Of a stretch of DNA of 64,000 bases, positions 26,673-34,736 are shown piece after piece (the stretch's first letter is position 1; each line of letters starts with the position of its first letter). The notes beneath the pieces were generated by a model. The model was not told the origin of the DNA and searched no databases. It was given only the letters and a program-made list of their open reading frames with translations. This DNA comes from Shimia ponticola (GTDB lineage: Bacteria; Pseudomonadota; Alphaproteobacteria; Rhodobacterales; Rhodobacteraceae). The stretch lies in assembly GCF_007995215.1 (NCBI RefSeq), contig NZ_VCDK01000003.1:1325072-1389071 (forward strand), written 5' to 3'. Made by a program: the position numbers and the translations under genes.

Positions 26673-28061
26673 ATGACCTCTTCCGCAAACCAGATGTGGG
26701 GCGGGCGCTTTGCCGCCGGACCAGACGCGATCATGGAGGCGATCAATGCCTCGATCGGTTTCGACCAACGGATGGCGCGCCAGGACATCGACGGCTCACG
26801 TGCCCATGCAGCGATGCTCGCCGCCACAGGCATCATTACGGATAAGGACGCAGAGGCCATCCGGGAAGGGCTTCTCACAGTCTTGTCAGAGATTGAGGCC
26901 GGAACGTTTCAGTTTTCGACCGCTCTGGAGGATATCCACATGAACGTGGAAGCGCGGCTCAAGGAAATCATCGGGGAACCCGCCGGCCGCCTGCATACAG
27001 GCCGGTCGCGCAATGATCAGGTCGCCACCGATTTCCGCCTTTGGGTGCGGGATCAGGTCGACGCCTCGATCACTGGCATTCGTGCGCTGATGGTGGCCCT
27101 GCTGGGTCAGGCCGAGGCCGGAGCCGATTGGGTCATGCCCGGTTTCACCCATCTGCAAACCGCACAACCGGTCACATGGGGCCATCACATGATGGCTTAT
27201 GTCGAGATGCTGTCGCGGGACCTGTCCCGGATGGAAGATGCCCGCCGCCGGATGAACTATTCGCCACTGGGAGCCGCCGCACTTGCGGGTACGTCATTCC
27301 CGATTGACCGCGAAATGACCGCCAAGGCGCTTGGCTTCGACGGGCCGATGTCCAACTCGCTCGACGCCGTGGCCGACCGTGATTTCGCGCTGGAGTTTTT
27401 GGCGGCCGCCAGCATCTGCGCGATGCACCTGTCGCGGCTGGCAGAGGAGCTTGTGATCTGGTCGTCGGCCCAGTTCCGGTTTGTGCGTCTGTCTGACCGG
27501 TTCTCGACCGGCTCGTCGATCATGCCGCAGAAAAAGAACCCCGATGCCGCCGAACTGATCCGTGCCAAGATTGGCCGCATTTTCGGGGCGAACGTCGCAT
27601 TGATGACCGTGATGAAGGGCCTGCCCCTGACCTATTCCAAGGACATGCAGGAAGACAAAGAACAAGTCTTTGACGCCGCCGACAACCTCATGCTGGCGCT
27701 CGCCGCGATGGAGGGCATGGTCAAAGACATGGAAGCCAACCGCGACAGCCTGCGCCATGCGGCCGCCAGCGGGTTTTCCACGGCGACCGATCTGGCCGAC
27801 TGGTTGGTCCGGGTCCTTGGCATGCCGTTCCGCGATGCGCACCACGTCACCGGCTCGCTCGTGGCCCTGGCCGAGGGTGAAGGCGTCGACCTGCCCGACC
27901 TCACGCTTGCGCAGATGCAATCGGTTCATGGGCAGATCACCGAAGACGTCTATAACGTTTTGTCAGTTGAGGCATCGGTTGCCTCTCGCATGTCCTATGG
28001 CGGTACAGCCCCAGATCAGGTCCGCACGCAGGTCGCCAGGTGGAAGGAGATTTTGGCATGA
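26673..28061 (+). CDS. argH: argininosuccinate lyase
   Basis: 462 aa. It splits argininosuccinate to arginine and fumarate, the last step of arginine synthesis. The superfamily signature [12 protein letters not shown] (about residues 283-294) holds the catalytic serine, and [13 protein letters not shown] (about 108-120) and a HLQTAQP segment bind substrate. I choose the ATG at 26673 ([13 protein letters not shown]); a GTG at 26661 is in frame. Its stop overlaps the next gene (ATGA). The TlpA gene diverges upstream. Confidence 0.96.
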   Translation: MTSSANQMWGGRFAAGPDAIMEAINASIGFDQRMARQDIDGSRAHAAMLAATGIITDKDAEAIREGLLTVLSEIEAGTFQFSTALEDIHMNVEARLKEIIGEPAGRLHTGRSRNDQVATDFRLWVRDQVDASITGIRALMVALLGQAEAGADWVMPGFTHLQTAQPVTWGHHMMAYVEMLSRDLSRMEDARRRMNYSPLGAAALAGTSFPIDREMTAKALGFDGPMSNSLDAVADRDFALEFLAAASICAMHLSRLAEELVIWSSAQFRFVRLSDRFSTGSSIMPQKKNPDAAELIRAKIGRIFGANVALMTVMKGLPLTYSKDMQEDKEQVFDAADNLMLALAAMEGMVKDMEANRDSLRHAAASGFSTATDLADWLVRVLGMPFRDAHHVTGSLVALAEGEGVDLPDLTLAQMQSVHGQITEDVYNVLSVEASVASRMSYGGTAPDQVRTQVARWKEILA

Positions 28062-28231
28062 GAACTCTGGTCGCTTTGATCGTTTTGTTGGGCCTCGCCG
28101 CCTGTGGTGCTGACGATCCCCCGATCCGCCCCACCGCAAACCTCGGCGTGTCCATCGGCCCGGGGGGGATCAGCCCGAACGCATCGGTTGGCGCGCGGCG
28201 TGGGCCATTCTCTGTGGGTCTAAACCTGTGA
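28058..28231 (+). CDS. small lipoprotein downstream of argH
   Basis: 57 aa. A lipoprotein signal peptide with the lipobox LAAC at about residues 13-16 is followed by a short mature part of about 42 residues rich in Gly, Pro and Ser ([20 protein letters not shown]). Too short for a domain. It overlaps argH by four bases (ATGA) and the next gene by four (GTGA), so the three are translated as an operon. Function unknown. Confidence 0.7.
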   Translation: MRTLVALIVLLGLAACGADDPPIRPTANLGVSIGPGGISPNASVGARRGPFSVGLNL

Positions 28232-28536
28232 TCCGCTGGCTTTGGCTCGCCCTCGCCGTCTGGGGCACCATCCACCCGATGAGCTATTTCATCGCGTGGT
28301 TTCAAGAAAACGGCTGGTCGATCATGGCCATGGTCGATGCGTGGCACGTCAATGACGCGACCTCGGGGCTGGTCTGGGATCTGACGGTTGCAGCGGTCAC
28401 GCTGACGATCTGGGTGATTTACGAGGCGGTGACGAAACGCGACTGGCTGCGCCTGCTCGCGATCCCGGCGACATTCTGCATTGGGGTGAGCTGCGGCCTG
28501 CCGCTCTATTTGTTCCTGCGGGATCGAAAGTCTTAG
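28228..28536 (+). CDS. DUF2834 membrane protein
   Basis: 102 aa with three hydrophobic helices (about residues 3-24, 50-70, 77-96). The start [21 protein letters not shown] with FIAWFQENGW is the DUF2834 pattern; its function is unknown. It begins with GTG overlapping the stop of the lipoprotein gene. It is the last gene of the argH operon and converges with plsY across a structured intergenic repeat. Confidence 0.8.
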   Translation: MIRWLWLALAVWGTIHPMSYFIAWFQENGWSIMAMVDAWHVNDATSGLVWDLTVAAVTLTIWVIYEAVTKRDWLRLLAIPATFCIGVSCGLPLYLFLRDRKS

Positions 28537-28540
28537 GCAA

Positions 28541-28655
28541 CCTCCGTTCAGATAGCGCCGAACCGAGGGGTGGCGCAATCGCGCCGCCCCGTGGGGGCGG
28601 TTCGGCGCGGCGCAACGGGACTCGTTGCGCAGTCGCTCTGCTCAGCAAACGGAGC
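28541..28655. repeat. palindromic intergenic element, convergent plsY side
   Basis: Nested inverted repeats: GCGCCGAACCG (28555-28565) pairs with CGGTTCGGCGC (28598-28608), and GCGCAACG (28610-28617) with CGTTGCGC (28623-28630). An outer pair of CTCCGTT and AACGGAG also exists. It lies between the DUF2834 gene and plsY, which converge, so it may serve as terminator for both. Its composition resembles the repeats flanking the AraC gene at 42 kb. Confidence 0.55.
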
Positions 28656-28657
28656 GT

Positions 28658-29266
28658 CTAAGATTTTTTCCCAATCTTACTCTCGGTCCCGGCCCGCAGC
28701 CGCGCAATATTCTCGCCGTGTCGCCAGATAATCAGCGCCGCCAGCGCCACGCCCAGCGCTACGCCTTGCGGATACCCCGTCACCGCCATCCAAACGGGTG
28801 ACAACACCGCTGCCACCAACGCAGACAACGACGAATACCGCGTCACCGCCGCCACAGCGAGCCACGTCAAACACACCGCGATCCCAGCAGGCCACCACAG
28901 CGCAAGCATCAGACCAATGAAGGTCGCAACGCCCTTGCCCCCCTGAAAGCGCAGCCACACCGGCAGGCAATGGCCAAAGAACGCCATCAGCCCAGCCAGT
29001 TGCGCGGCATCGTCCGCCACTAACAGACGCGCGATCAGCACGACCATCCCGGCCTTGCCCGCGTCAAAGATCAGCGTCAGCGCAGCAGCGAGCTTGTTGC
29101 CGGTGCGCAGCACATTGGTCGCCCCGATATTGCCCGATCCAATGGCGCGCAGATCGCCCAACCCAAAGAGCCGCGCAAAGACGATGCCAAACGGGACCGA
29201 CCCGGCAAGATATCCAATAGCCGCCCAAAGCAACAGAACCGGAAGGCTCGACACCAACTCAGGCAT
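28658..29266 (-). CDS. plsY: acyl-phosphate glycerol-3-phosphate acyltransferase
   Basis: 202 aa, five membrane helices. It makes lysophosphatidic acid from acyl-phosphate and glycerol-3-phosphate. The three cytoplasmic motifs are visible: GSGNIGATNVLRTG (about residues 37-50), the GGKGVATF segment (about 105-112) and HGENIARL (about 184-191). It is the last gene of the pyrimidine operon, its start overlapping the dihydroorotase-like gene by eight bases. Confidence 0.95.
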   Translation of the reverse strand: MPELVSSLPVLLLWAAIGYLAGSVPFGIVFARLFGLGDLRAIGSGNIGATNVLRTGNKLAAALTLIFDAGKAGMVVLIARLLVADDAAQLAGLMAFFGHCLPVWLRFQGGKGVATFIGLMLALWWPAGIAVCLTWLAVAAVTRYSSLSALVAAVLSPVWMAVTGYPQGVALGVALAALIIWRHGENIARLRAGTESKIGKKS

Positions 29267-30536
29267 TGTCACCTCCGAACACGCGGCGCCCACCGACCCA
29301 TGTCCCAGTCACCCGCCCTTGCATCCGTGCCCCATCAAATGGGGTGTTCTTGGATTTTGAGCGCAAGGTCTCGCGATTCAGCACAAAGGGCGTATTCGCG
29401 TTGAATAGGATCAGGTCCGCAGGCGCGCCCTTTTCCATCCGCCCTTGTGGCAGACCGAGCCGTTTCGCAGGGTTCAAAGACAGCGCTCGAAACAACGTCG
29501 GCAAATCCAACTGCCCTGCATGGAACAGGCGCAACGCCGCAGGCAGCAATGTCTCCAGCCCCACGGCCCCCGATGCGGCGACCTCAAAGGGGAGCCGCTT
29601 AGACTCTTCATCCTGCGGCGTGTGCATCGAACTGATACAATCGATCAGACCCGACTTCACCGCCTCAATCACGGCGATCCGATCATCCTCGGACCGCAGC
29701 GGCGGCTTGACCTTAAAAAACGTCCGGTAATCCGCCACGTCCAGCTCGTTTAACGTCAGGTGATGGATCGACACCCCTGCTGTCATATCCAGACCATTGT
29801 TCTTGGCCCGCTCTAGCGCAGGCAACGCCCGCGCCGTCGTAATCTGGTCCGCATGATACCGCGCGCCTGTCATCTCGATCAGCGCAATGTCCCGGTCCAG
29901 CGCCATCCGCTCGGCCATCGGCGTGACCGCCGGGATACCGCGCAAAGACGCAAACTTGCCCGACGTTGCCGCCGCTCCTGTGGACAACCCCGGCTCCTGC
30001 ACGTGGGCCATTACCAGCGCACCAAGCGACCGCGCATAGGTCAGGCAGCGCGAGAACACCTTGGTGTTCTCGACCACCCGGTCGCAATCCGTGAATGCCA
30101 CCGCGCCCGCATCCTGTAAAAATCCAATCTCGACCATCTCGCGGCCTTCGCGGCCTTTGGTCAGTGCGGCCATCGGCGCGATGCGCACCGGGCTGGCCTC
30201 GGTCGCGCGGCGCGTCTGGAACTCCAACACCTCCGGCGTATCAATATCGGGCGTTGTGTCAGGACGCGTGACCATCGTAGTCACCCCGCCTGCCGCCGCA
30301 GCAGCCCCAGCCGACCCAAAGCTTTCCTTGTGACGCTCGCCCGGCTCGCAAACTTTCACGCCGATATCCACGATGCCGGGGGCAAGATAATGCCCACCGC
30401 AATCGACCGTCACGCCGTTATCCAAAGCACCCTCGACGACGTCTGCAATCACACCGTCGCGCACGACGACCGTGCCGGTGATCACCCGTCCTTGGCCGGG
30501 ATCAACAATCTTCGCGTTGCCGAAAACCTCGTTCAT
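29259..30536 (-). CDS. dihydroorotase-like protein, probably non-catalytic (PyrC'/PyrX type)
   Basis: 425 aa of the class I dihydroorotase fold, coupled to pyrB. The metal-binding HxH of active enzymes (DxHxHxREPG) is replaced by DIGVKVCEPG (residues 57-66), the His in the RYHVAH-type motif reads RYHADQ, and the Asp of the DHAPH motif reads MHTPQ. Only HVQEP keeps its His. With these ligands gone, catalysis is very unlikely. In Pseudomonas the PyrC' protein has the same kind of defect and acts as a structural partner of PyrB, which suits this position. An active pyrC elsewhere is then expected. The ATG at 30536 is preferred to GTG at 30542. Confidence 0.85.
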   Translation of the reverse strand: MNEVFGNAKIVDPGQGRVITGTVVVRDGVIADVVEGALDNGVTVDCGGHYLAPGIVDIGVKVCEPGERHKESFGSAGAAAAAGGVTTMVTRPDTTPDIDTPEVLEFQTRRATEASPVRIAPMAALTKGREGREMVEIGFLQDAGAVAFTDCDRVVENTKVFSRCLTYARSLGALVMAHVQEPGLSTGAAATSGKFASLRGIPAVTPMAERMALDRDIALIEMTGARYHADQITTARALPALERAKNNGLDMTAGVSIHHLTLNELDVADYRTFFKVKPPLRSEDDRIAVIEAVKSGLIDCISSMHTPQDEESKRLPFEVAASGAVGLETLLPAALRLFHAGQLDLPTLFRALSLNPAKRLGLPQGRMEKGAPADLILFNANTPFVLNRETLRSKSKNTPFDGARMQGRVTGTWVGGRRVFGGDNA

Positions 30537-30538
30537 GC

Positions 30539-31081
30539 TCACCCCGCCAGCCAGATAAAGACCACGACAAATGCCGCCAGAAACAGCAAGACCGCCGTCG
30601 CAACCATCCCCCCGATCCGGGCGTCCGACTTTGCCTTTTTCCCCGGCAGTGGTGCTGACGAAAACGGTGCCGCGCTTTGCGCCGCAAGGGCTTCACCGGT
30701 CCAATCCACACCATCCTCGGCATAGGTCCCGATCAAGGTCACCTCAGGCGCGAGGTCATAGGTTCCACCCTCATCCGAAAATGCCGAAGACGGAACAACA
30801 GCGACCCAGCCCGACAGCGCCGAGAGCTTGGCCCGATCTGCAGCCAGAGCCTCTTCCGGCACGCCTTGCCCGTCCCTCAGATAACCGACAAGCCCAAGCT
30901 CTTCGAGTTCACTGACAGCAAACACCTCCGCCGTCTCGCCCAGCGCCGCGCCGCCCAAGGCCATCCCAAGCCACGCCCGATTTTCTTCAGCCGAGCGCCC
31001 TAGAAATTCATTCGGCGGCACCGATATTGCAAAAACCCGGATCAGACCGCTTTCGGCTGGTTTCACCGTTACACTGCTCAT
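30539..31081 (-). CDS. unknown protein with C-terminal membrane anchor
   Basis: 180 aa. A soluble part of about 150 residues with no domain I recognise is followed by a Lys-rich stretch and a single strong hydrophobic helix at about 156-176, so it is probably tail-anchored in the inner membrane with the bulk in the cytoplasm. It overlaps the PH-domain gene upstream by four bases (ATGA) and is two bases from the dihydroorotase-like gene. Its place inside the pyr operon suggests a role linked to pyrB or membrane localisation, without further evidence. Confidence 0.6.
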   Translation of the reverse strand: MSSVTVKPAESGLIRVFAISVPPNEFLGRSAEENRAWLGMALGGAALGETAEVFAVSELEELGLVGYLRDGQGVPEEALAADRAKLSALSGWVAVVPSSAFSDEGGTYDLAPEVTLIGTYAEDGVDWTGEALAAQSAAPFSSAPLPGKKAKSDARIGGMVATAVLLFLAAFVVVFIWLAG

Positions 31082-31662
31082 GTCTCCGGCTCCTGATAAT
31101 CGCCTCGTTGGATCGCACGAAAAAGCGAATACACCCTGCGTCCGTTAGAAATGCCTTCAAATCCCACATCGACGTCATAGGCCCCGTTTTCACCGCGCTT
31201 GGACTCCGTGGCAAAAATGACGGATGGAAAAATCCCATCGCGGAACTCAAGAGGGGTGTCCGCGTCAATCGGATAGCTCTTTAACCGCTTCCCCTGAATG
31301 GGCAGATTGGTGGCAATGAACGCGCGCTTCGTCGTCAGCGTGTAATGGCTACTCTTGCGGGTGATCGCCCCGCCAAAAACTTCCCAGAACAACATCGACA
31401 CGCCGACACCAAAAAACAGCAGGCCAAACATCCAGAAAAAGCCGCCGCCCTGTGATGCCATCGCCATCCAGAATATGGAGAACCCAGTAAAGAACAGCGC
31501 GAAGGGTATCTTGAAGAACGACGACGTCTTCAGACCAGTCGCTCCATCTGGCTGTCCCTGCCAAAGAATGCGCTCATCTTTGTCCAAAAGACCCGCCCAA
31601 GGATCAGGTCCCGCATCCAGGCTTTGGGTTGACCCGGCATCTGATCGGGTTGCGGTGCTCAC
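31078..31662 (-). CDS. bPH2 (bacterial PH domain) membrane protein
   Basis: 194 aa. An N-terminal region containing ERILWQGQP (about residues 31-39) is the usual opening of YdbS/bPH2 proteins. Two hydrophobic segments (about 52-71 and 74-92) precede a bacterial PH domain with [16 protein letters not shown]. It starts with GTG overlapping the pyrB stop (GTGA). Family function is mostly unknown; this one sits between pyrB and the dihydroorotase-like gene. Confidence 0.75.
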   Translation of the reverse strand: MSTATRSDAGSTQSLDAGPDPWAGLLDKDERILWQGQPDGATGLKTSSFFKIPFALFFTGFSIFWMAMASQGGGFFWMFGLLFFGVGVSMLFWEVFGGAITRKSSHYTLTTKRAFIATNLPIQGKRLKSYPIDADTPLEFRDGIFPSVIFATESKRGENGAYDVDVGFEGISNGRRVYSLFRAIQRGDYQEPET

Positions 31663-32609
31663 ACCATCACCCCTTCCGGCTGCGCGCGACGCGACTGCAT
31701 CAACAGGTCCATCGCGGCCATGCGCACGGCAACGCCCATCTCAACCTGCTCCTGAATGACCGAGCGGTTGATATCGTCAGCAATTTCGCCGTCGATCTCG
31801 ACACCCCGGTTCATTGGTCCGGGATGCATGACAATCGCGTCTGGCTTGGCATGTGCCAGCTTCTCGGCGTTCAGCCCATAGCGGTGGTAGTATTCACGCT
31901 CTGACGGAATAAACCCGCCATCCATCCGCTCACGCTGAAGGCGCAGCATCATCACGACGTCCACGTCCTGCAGGCCCTCGGCCATATCCTCAAACACTTC
32001 GACGCCAAACTCTGACATCCCCGACGGCATCAAGGTCGGCGGCCCGATGAGGCGCACGCGGTTTTCCATCTTGCCGAGCAGTAGGATATTCGACCGCGCT
32101 ACGCGGCTGTGCGCAATGTCCCCGCAGATCGCGATGGACAAACGATGCAGACGCCCTTTGGCGCGCCGGATCGTCAGTGCGTCCAGCAAGGCTTGCGTCG
32201 GATGCTCGTGTTTGCCGTCGCCTGCGTTCAGAACCGCGCAATTCACCTTTTGCGCCAACAGGTCCACCGCACCGGAATGCGGATGCCGCACGACCAGCAA
32301 ATCAGGATGCATCGCATTGAGCGTCAGCGCCGTATCAATCAGCGTCTCACCCTTTTTGACCGAACTGGTTTGCATCGCCATGTTCATCACGTCGGCACCC
32401 AGCCGTTTACCGGCCAACTCAAACGACGCCTGCGTGCGGGTCGAGTTTTCAAAGAACATGTTGATCTGCGTCAGCCCCGCCAGCGCATCGGTGTGTTTCA
32501 CCTGACGGCGGTTCAAATCCACATAGCTGTCTGCCAAATCCAGAATCGCGGTGATGTCGTTGGGGTGCAGGGATTCAATCCCCAGAAGGTGCTGCAACCG
32601 TGTTGTCAT
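31659..32609 (-). CDS. pyrB: aspartate carbamoyltransferase catalytic subunit
   Basis: 316 aa. It condenses carbamoyl phosphate with aspartate in pyrimidine synthesis. The carbamoyl-phosphate site is [12 protein letters not shown] (about residues 53-64), HPTQALLD follows (about 135-142), and the active-site Lys lies in SVKKGETL. No pyrI regulatory subunit gene is nearby; the dihydroorotase-like gene in the operon may take its structural role. First gene of the operon pyrB-bPH2-unknown-dihydroorotase-like-plsY, all joined by overlaps or short gaps. Confidence 0.95.
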   Translation of the reverse strand: MTTRLQHLLGIESLHPNDITAILDLADSYVDLNRRQVKHTDALAGLTQINMFFENSTRTQASFELAGKRLGADVMNMAMQTSSVKKGETLIDTALTLNAMHPDLLVVRHPHSGAVDLLAQKVNCAVLNAGDGKHEHPTQALLDALTIRRAKGRLHRLSIAICGDIAHSRVARSNILLLGKMENRVRLIGPPTLMPSGMSEFGVEVFEDMAEGLQDVDVVMMLRLQRERMDGGFIPSEREYYHRYGLNAEKLAHAKPDAIVMHPGPMNRGVEIDGEIADDINRSVIQEQVEMGVAVRMAAMDLLMQSRRAQPEGVMV

Positions 32610-32699
32610 CGCGTACTCCCTTGGCCTCGCGTCTTAGACGGTGGTCATTCGGGCGGCAAGGCATTTGACCACCCCGCCCCGCGCCCATAGCTTCACCCG

Positions 32700-33482
32700 G
32701 TGGAATCAATGGATTGGCATATCGCCCGCGCGGCGCTGGACTGGCAGGTAGAGCTTGGCGCGACCGAGGCGATTGGTGACGTCCCGGTCAATCGCTACGA
32801 GGTCGAGGCAGAAGCCCGCGCCGCCAAGGCAGCAGCGCCCGCCGCCATGAAATCCGTGCCGCCCATTCCAGCACAGGAACCCGAAATCGATGCAGTGGCC
32901 GAGGCCACGCGCCTTGCTGCTACGGCCCCATCGCTTGAGGCGTTGGCAGACGCCCAAGCATCCTTCGATCATTGCGACCTGAAGAAAGGCGCGCGCAATT
33001 TCGTCTTTGCCGATGGGGTCGCAGGCGCGCCTCTGATGATTGTCGGCGAAGCCCCGGGGCGCGACGAAGACCGCGAAGGGAAACCTTTTGTCGGACGCGC
33101 AGGTCAGCTTTTGGATCGAATGCTTGCCGCCATCGACATGACACGCGCGCAAAACGTCTACATCACCAATGTCCTGCCGTGGCGTCCGCCGCAAAACCGC
33201 GACCCAAAGCCCGACGAAATGGCGATGATGCTGCCTTTCGTCAAACGCCACATCGAACTGGCTCAGCCCAAGGTCCTAATTGCCATGGGCAACCACTCCT
33301 GTCAGGCGCTCTTGCAGAAACGCGGCATTACTCGCTTGCGCGGTCAGTGGCACGAAGCCCTTGGCTTGCCGGTAATCCCCATGCTGCACCCTGCCTACCT
33401 GCTGCGGCAGCCCCACGCCAAACGCGGCGCGTGGGAGGACCTGCTCAGCCTCAAATCCAAGCTAAGGGACCTCGATGGTTGA
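32700..33482 (+). CDS. family 4-like uracil-DNA glycosylase lacking Fe-S ligands
   Basis: 260 aa. The uracil pocket motif GEAPGRDEDREGKPF (about residues 117-131), the NVLPWRPPQNR segment and HPAYLLR (His at about 231) match family 4. Three of the four Fe-S cysteines are absent: the first Cys of CxxC is Phe (FDHC), the third is Trp (LPWRPP) and the fourth is lost. Enzymes of this cluster-free kind are, to my knowledge, known in alphaproteobacteria. The N terminus (about 1-80) is an Ala/Glu-rich extension. Start GTG at 32700; an ATG at 32709 is possible. It overlaps lysE-like by eight bases. Confidence 0.82.
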   Translation: MESMDWHIARAALDWQVELGATEAIGDVPVNRYEVEAEARAAKAAAPAAMKSVPPIPAQEPEIDAVAEATRLAATAPSLEALADAQASFDHCDLKKGARNFVFADGVAGAPLMIVGEAPGRDEDREGKPFVGRAGQLLDRMLAAIDMTRAQNVYITNVLPWRPPQNRDPKPDEMAMMLPFVKRHIELAQPKVLIAMGNHSCQALLQKRGITRLRGQWHEALGLPVIPMLHPAYLLRQPHAKRGAWEDLLSLKSKLRDLDG

Positions 33483-34095
33483 TCTTGCGCTGTTCCTCGC
33501 GTTCCTTCCGGCCGCTTTGGCTTTGGTGCTGACACCCGGTCCGGATACGCTCTTCACCATGGCGCAAGGCCTGCGTGCCGGGCGGCGCGCCGCGCTTGCC
33601 GCTGCGGCAGGCATCTCGACCGGCAACGTGATCAATTCAGCACTGGCTGGCGCAGGTCTGGGGATCATCGTATCCGCAGCACCTTGGGTATTTGGCATCG
33701 TCCGCTGGATCGGTGTTGCCTATTTGCTGTGGCTCGCATGGAAAACCCTGCGCACACCTTTAGCCGGGGCAAACACCCGGACCATCCGTCCGGCACGCGC
33801 CTATCGAGACGGTTTAATCGTGAACCTCTCGAACCCTTCCGCGATCCTCTTTGTACTGGCCTTCATGCCCCAATTCGTTGATCCAACGCTGGCGATCTTC
33901 CCGCAATTCCTGATTTTCGGCGTGACGCTTGCGCTGCTGAACTTTTCGGTAAAGGCAATGGTTGGCGCGTCGGCTGGCACCGTTGGCCCTTGGTTGGCAC
34001 GCAACGCCCGCATTGAACGCGGCCTGCGTTATGTCACAGCTGGCATATTTGGCGCTATCGCTGCACGTGTCGCAATAACAGGACTTCGCCCATGA
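33475..34095 (+). CDS. LysE/RhtB family exporter
   Basis: 206 aa, six hydrophobic helices. The conserved LTPGPDTLFTMAQGLRAGRRA motif (about residues 18-38) marks the LysE/RhtB family of amino acid and metabolite exporters. Substrate unknown. It overlaps the glycosylase gene by eight bases and moaB by four, in an operon of unrelated functions. Second repeat motif NLSNPSAILF is also present. Confidence 0.9.
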   Translation: MVDLALFLAFLPAALALVLTPGPDTLFTMAQGLRAGRRAALAAAAGISTGNVINSALAGAGLGIIVSAAPWVFGIVRWIGVAYLLWLAWKTLRTPLAGANTRTIRPARAYRDGLIVNLSNPSAILFVLAFMPQFVDPTLAIFPQFLIFGVTLALLNFSVKAMVGASAGTVGPWLARNARIERGLRYVTAGIFGAIAARVAITGLRP

Positions 34096-34634
34096 GCCGC
34101 ATAGACGAAACCAAGGACTTTCTGCCGACACGCATCGCAATCCTGACGGTTTCGGACACCCGGACCATTGACGATGACAAATCCGGCAACACCCTGGTCG
34201 ACCGGCTGACGACCGCGGGCCACTCACTCGCCGACCGCAGGATCATCCCAGACGAACGCGACCAGATTGCGGACCAGCTACGCACGTGGTGTTCAGACCC
34301 TGATATCGACGTGGTCATCAGCACAGGCGGCACCGGCCTGACCGGCCGTGATGTCACTGTCGAGGCGCATCGTGACGTGTATGAGAAAGAGATCGACGCC
34401 TTCGGCACGATCTTTACCATCATCTCGATGCAGAAAATCGGCACGAGTGCGGTTCAAAGCCGCGCAACTGGCGGCGTCGCTAACGGCACATACCTCTTTG
34501 CCCTGCCCGGCAGCCCCGGAGCCTGCAAGGACGCTTGGGACGAAATCCTCGCCAAGCAACTCGATTTCCGCCACCGCCCCTGCAATTTCGTCGAAATCTT
34601 TCCCCGTCTGGATGAACATCTGCGACGGAAATAG
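34092..34634 (+). CDS. moaB: molybdenum cofactor biosynthesis protein MoaB/MogA
   Basis: 180 aa. MoaB/MogA adenylylates molybdopterin before metal insertion. The fold motifs are present: LTVSDTRTIDDDKSGN (about residues 18-33), STGGTGLTGRDVT (about 77-89) for the nucleotide, and LPGSPGACKDAW (about 138-149). It overlaps the LysE gene by four bases. moaE and moaD are at 53.8-54.5 kb, so cofactor genes are dispersed. Confidence 0.93.
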   Translation: MSRIDETKDFLPTRIAILTVSDTRTIDDDKSGNTLVDRLTTAGHSLADRRIIPDERDQIADQLRTWCSDPDIDVVISTGGTGLTGRDVTVEAHRDVYEKEIDAFGTIFTIISMQKIGTSAVQSRATGGVANGTYLFALPGSPGACKDAWDEILAKQLDFRHRPCNFVEIFPRLDEHLRRK

Positions 34635-34685
34635 GCTGCTATTGCGTAACAACTGCGTAGGTGGGCATTTGTCGTTCACCGCGCA

Positions 34686-34704
34686 GCCCCTAATTTAAAG
34701 GGGC
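34686..34704 (+). terminator. small hairpin after moaB
   Basis: Six-bp arms GCCCCT (34686-34691) and AGGGGC (34699-34704) around an A+T loop, 50 bases past the moaB stop. No T tract follows, so this is at best a weak terminator or an operator-like palindrome ahead of the efflux genes. Confidence 0.3.
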
Positions 34705-34736
34705 ATCCGCAGGCCAACCGAAGACAGGACGACCTA

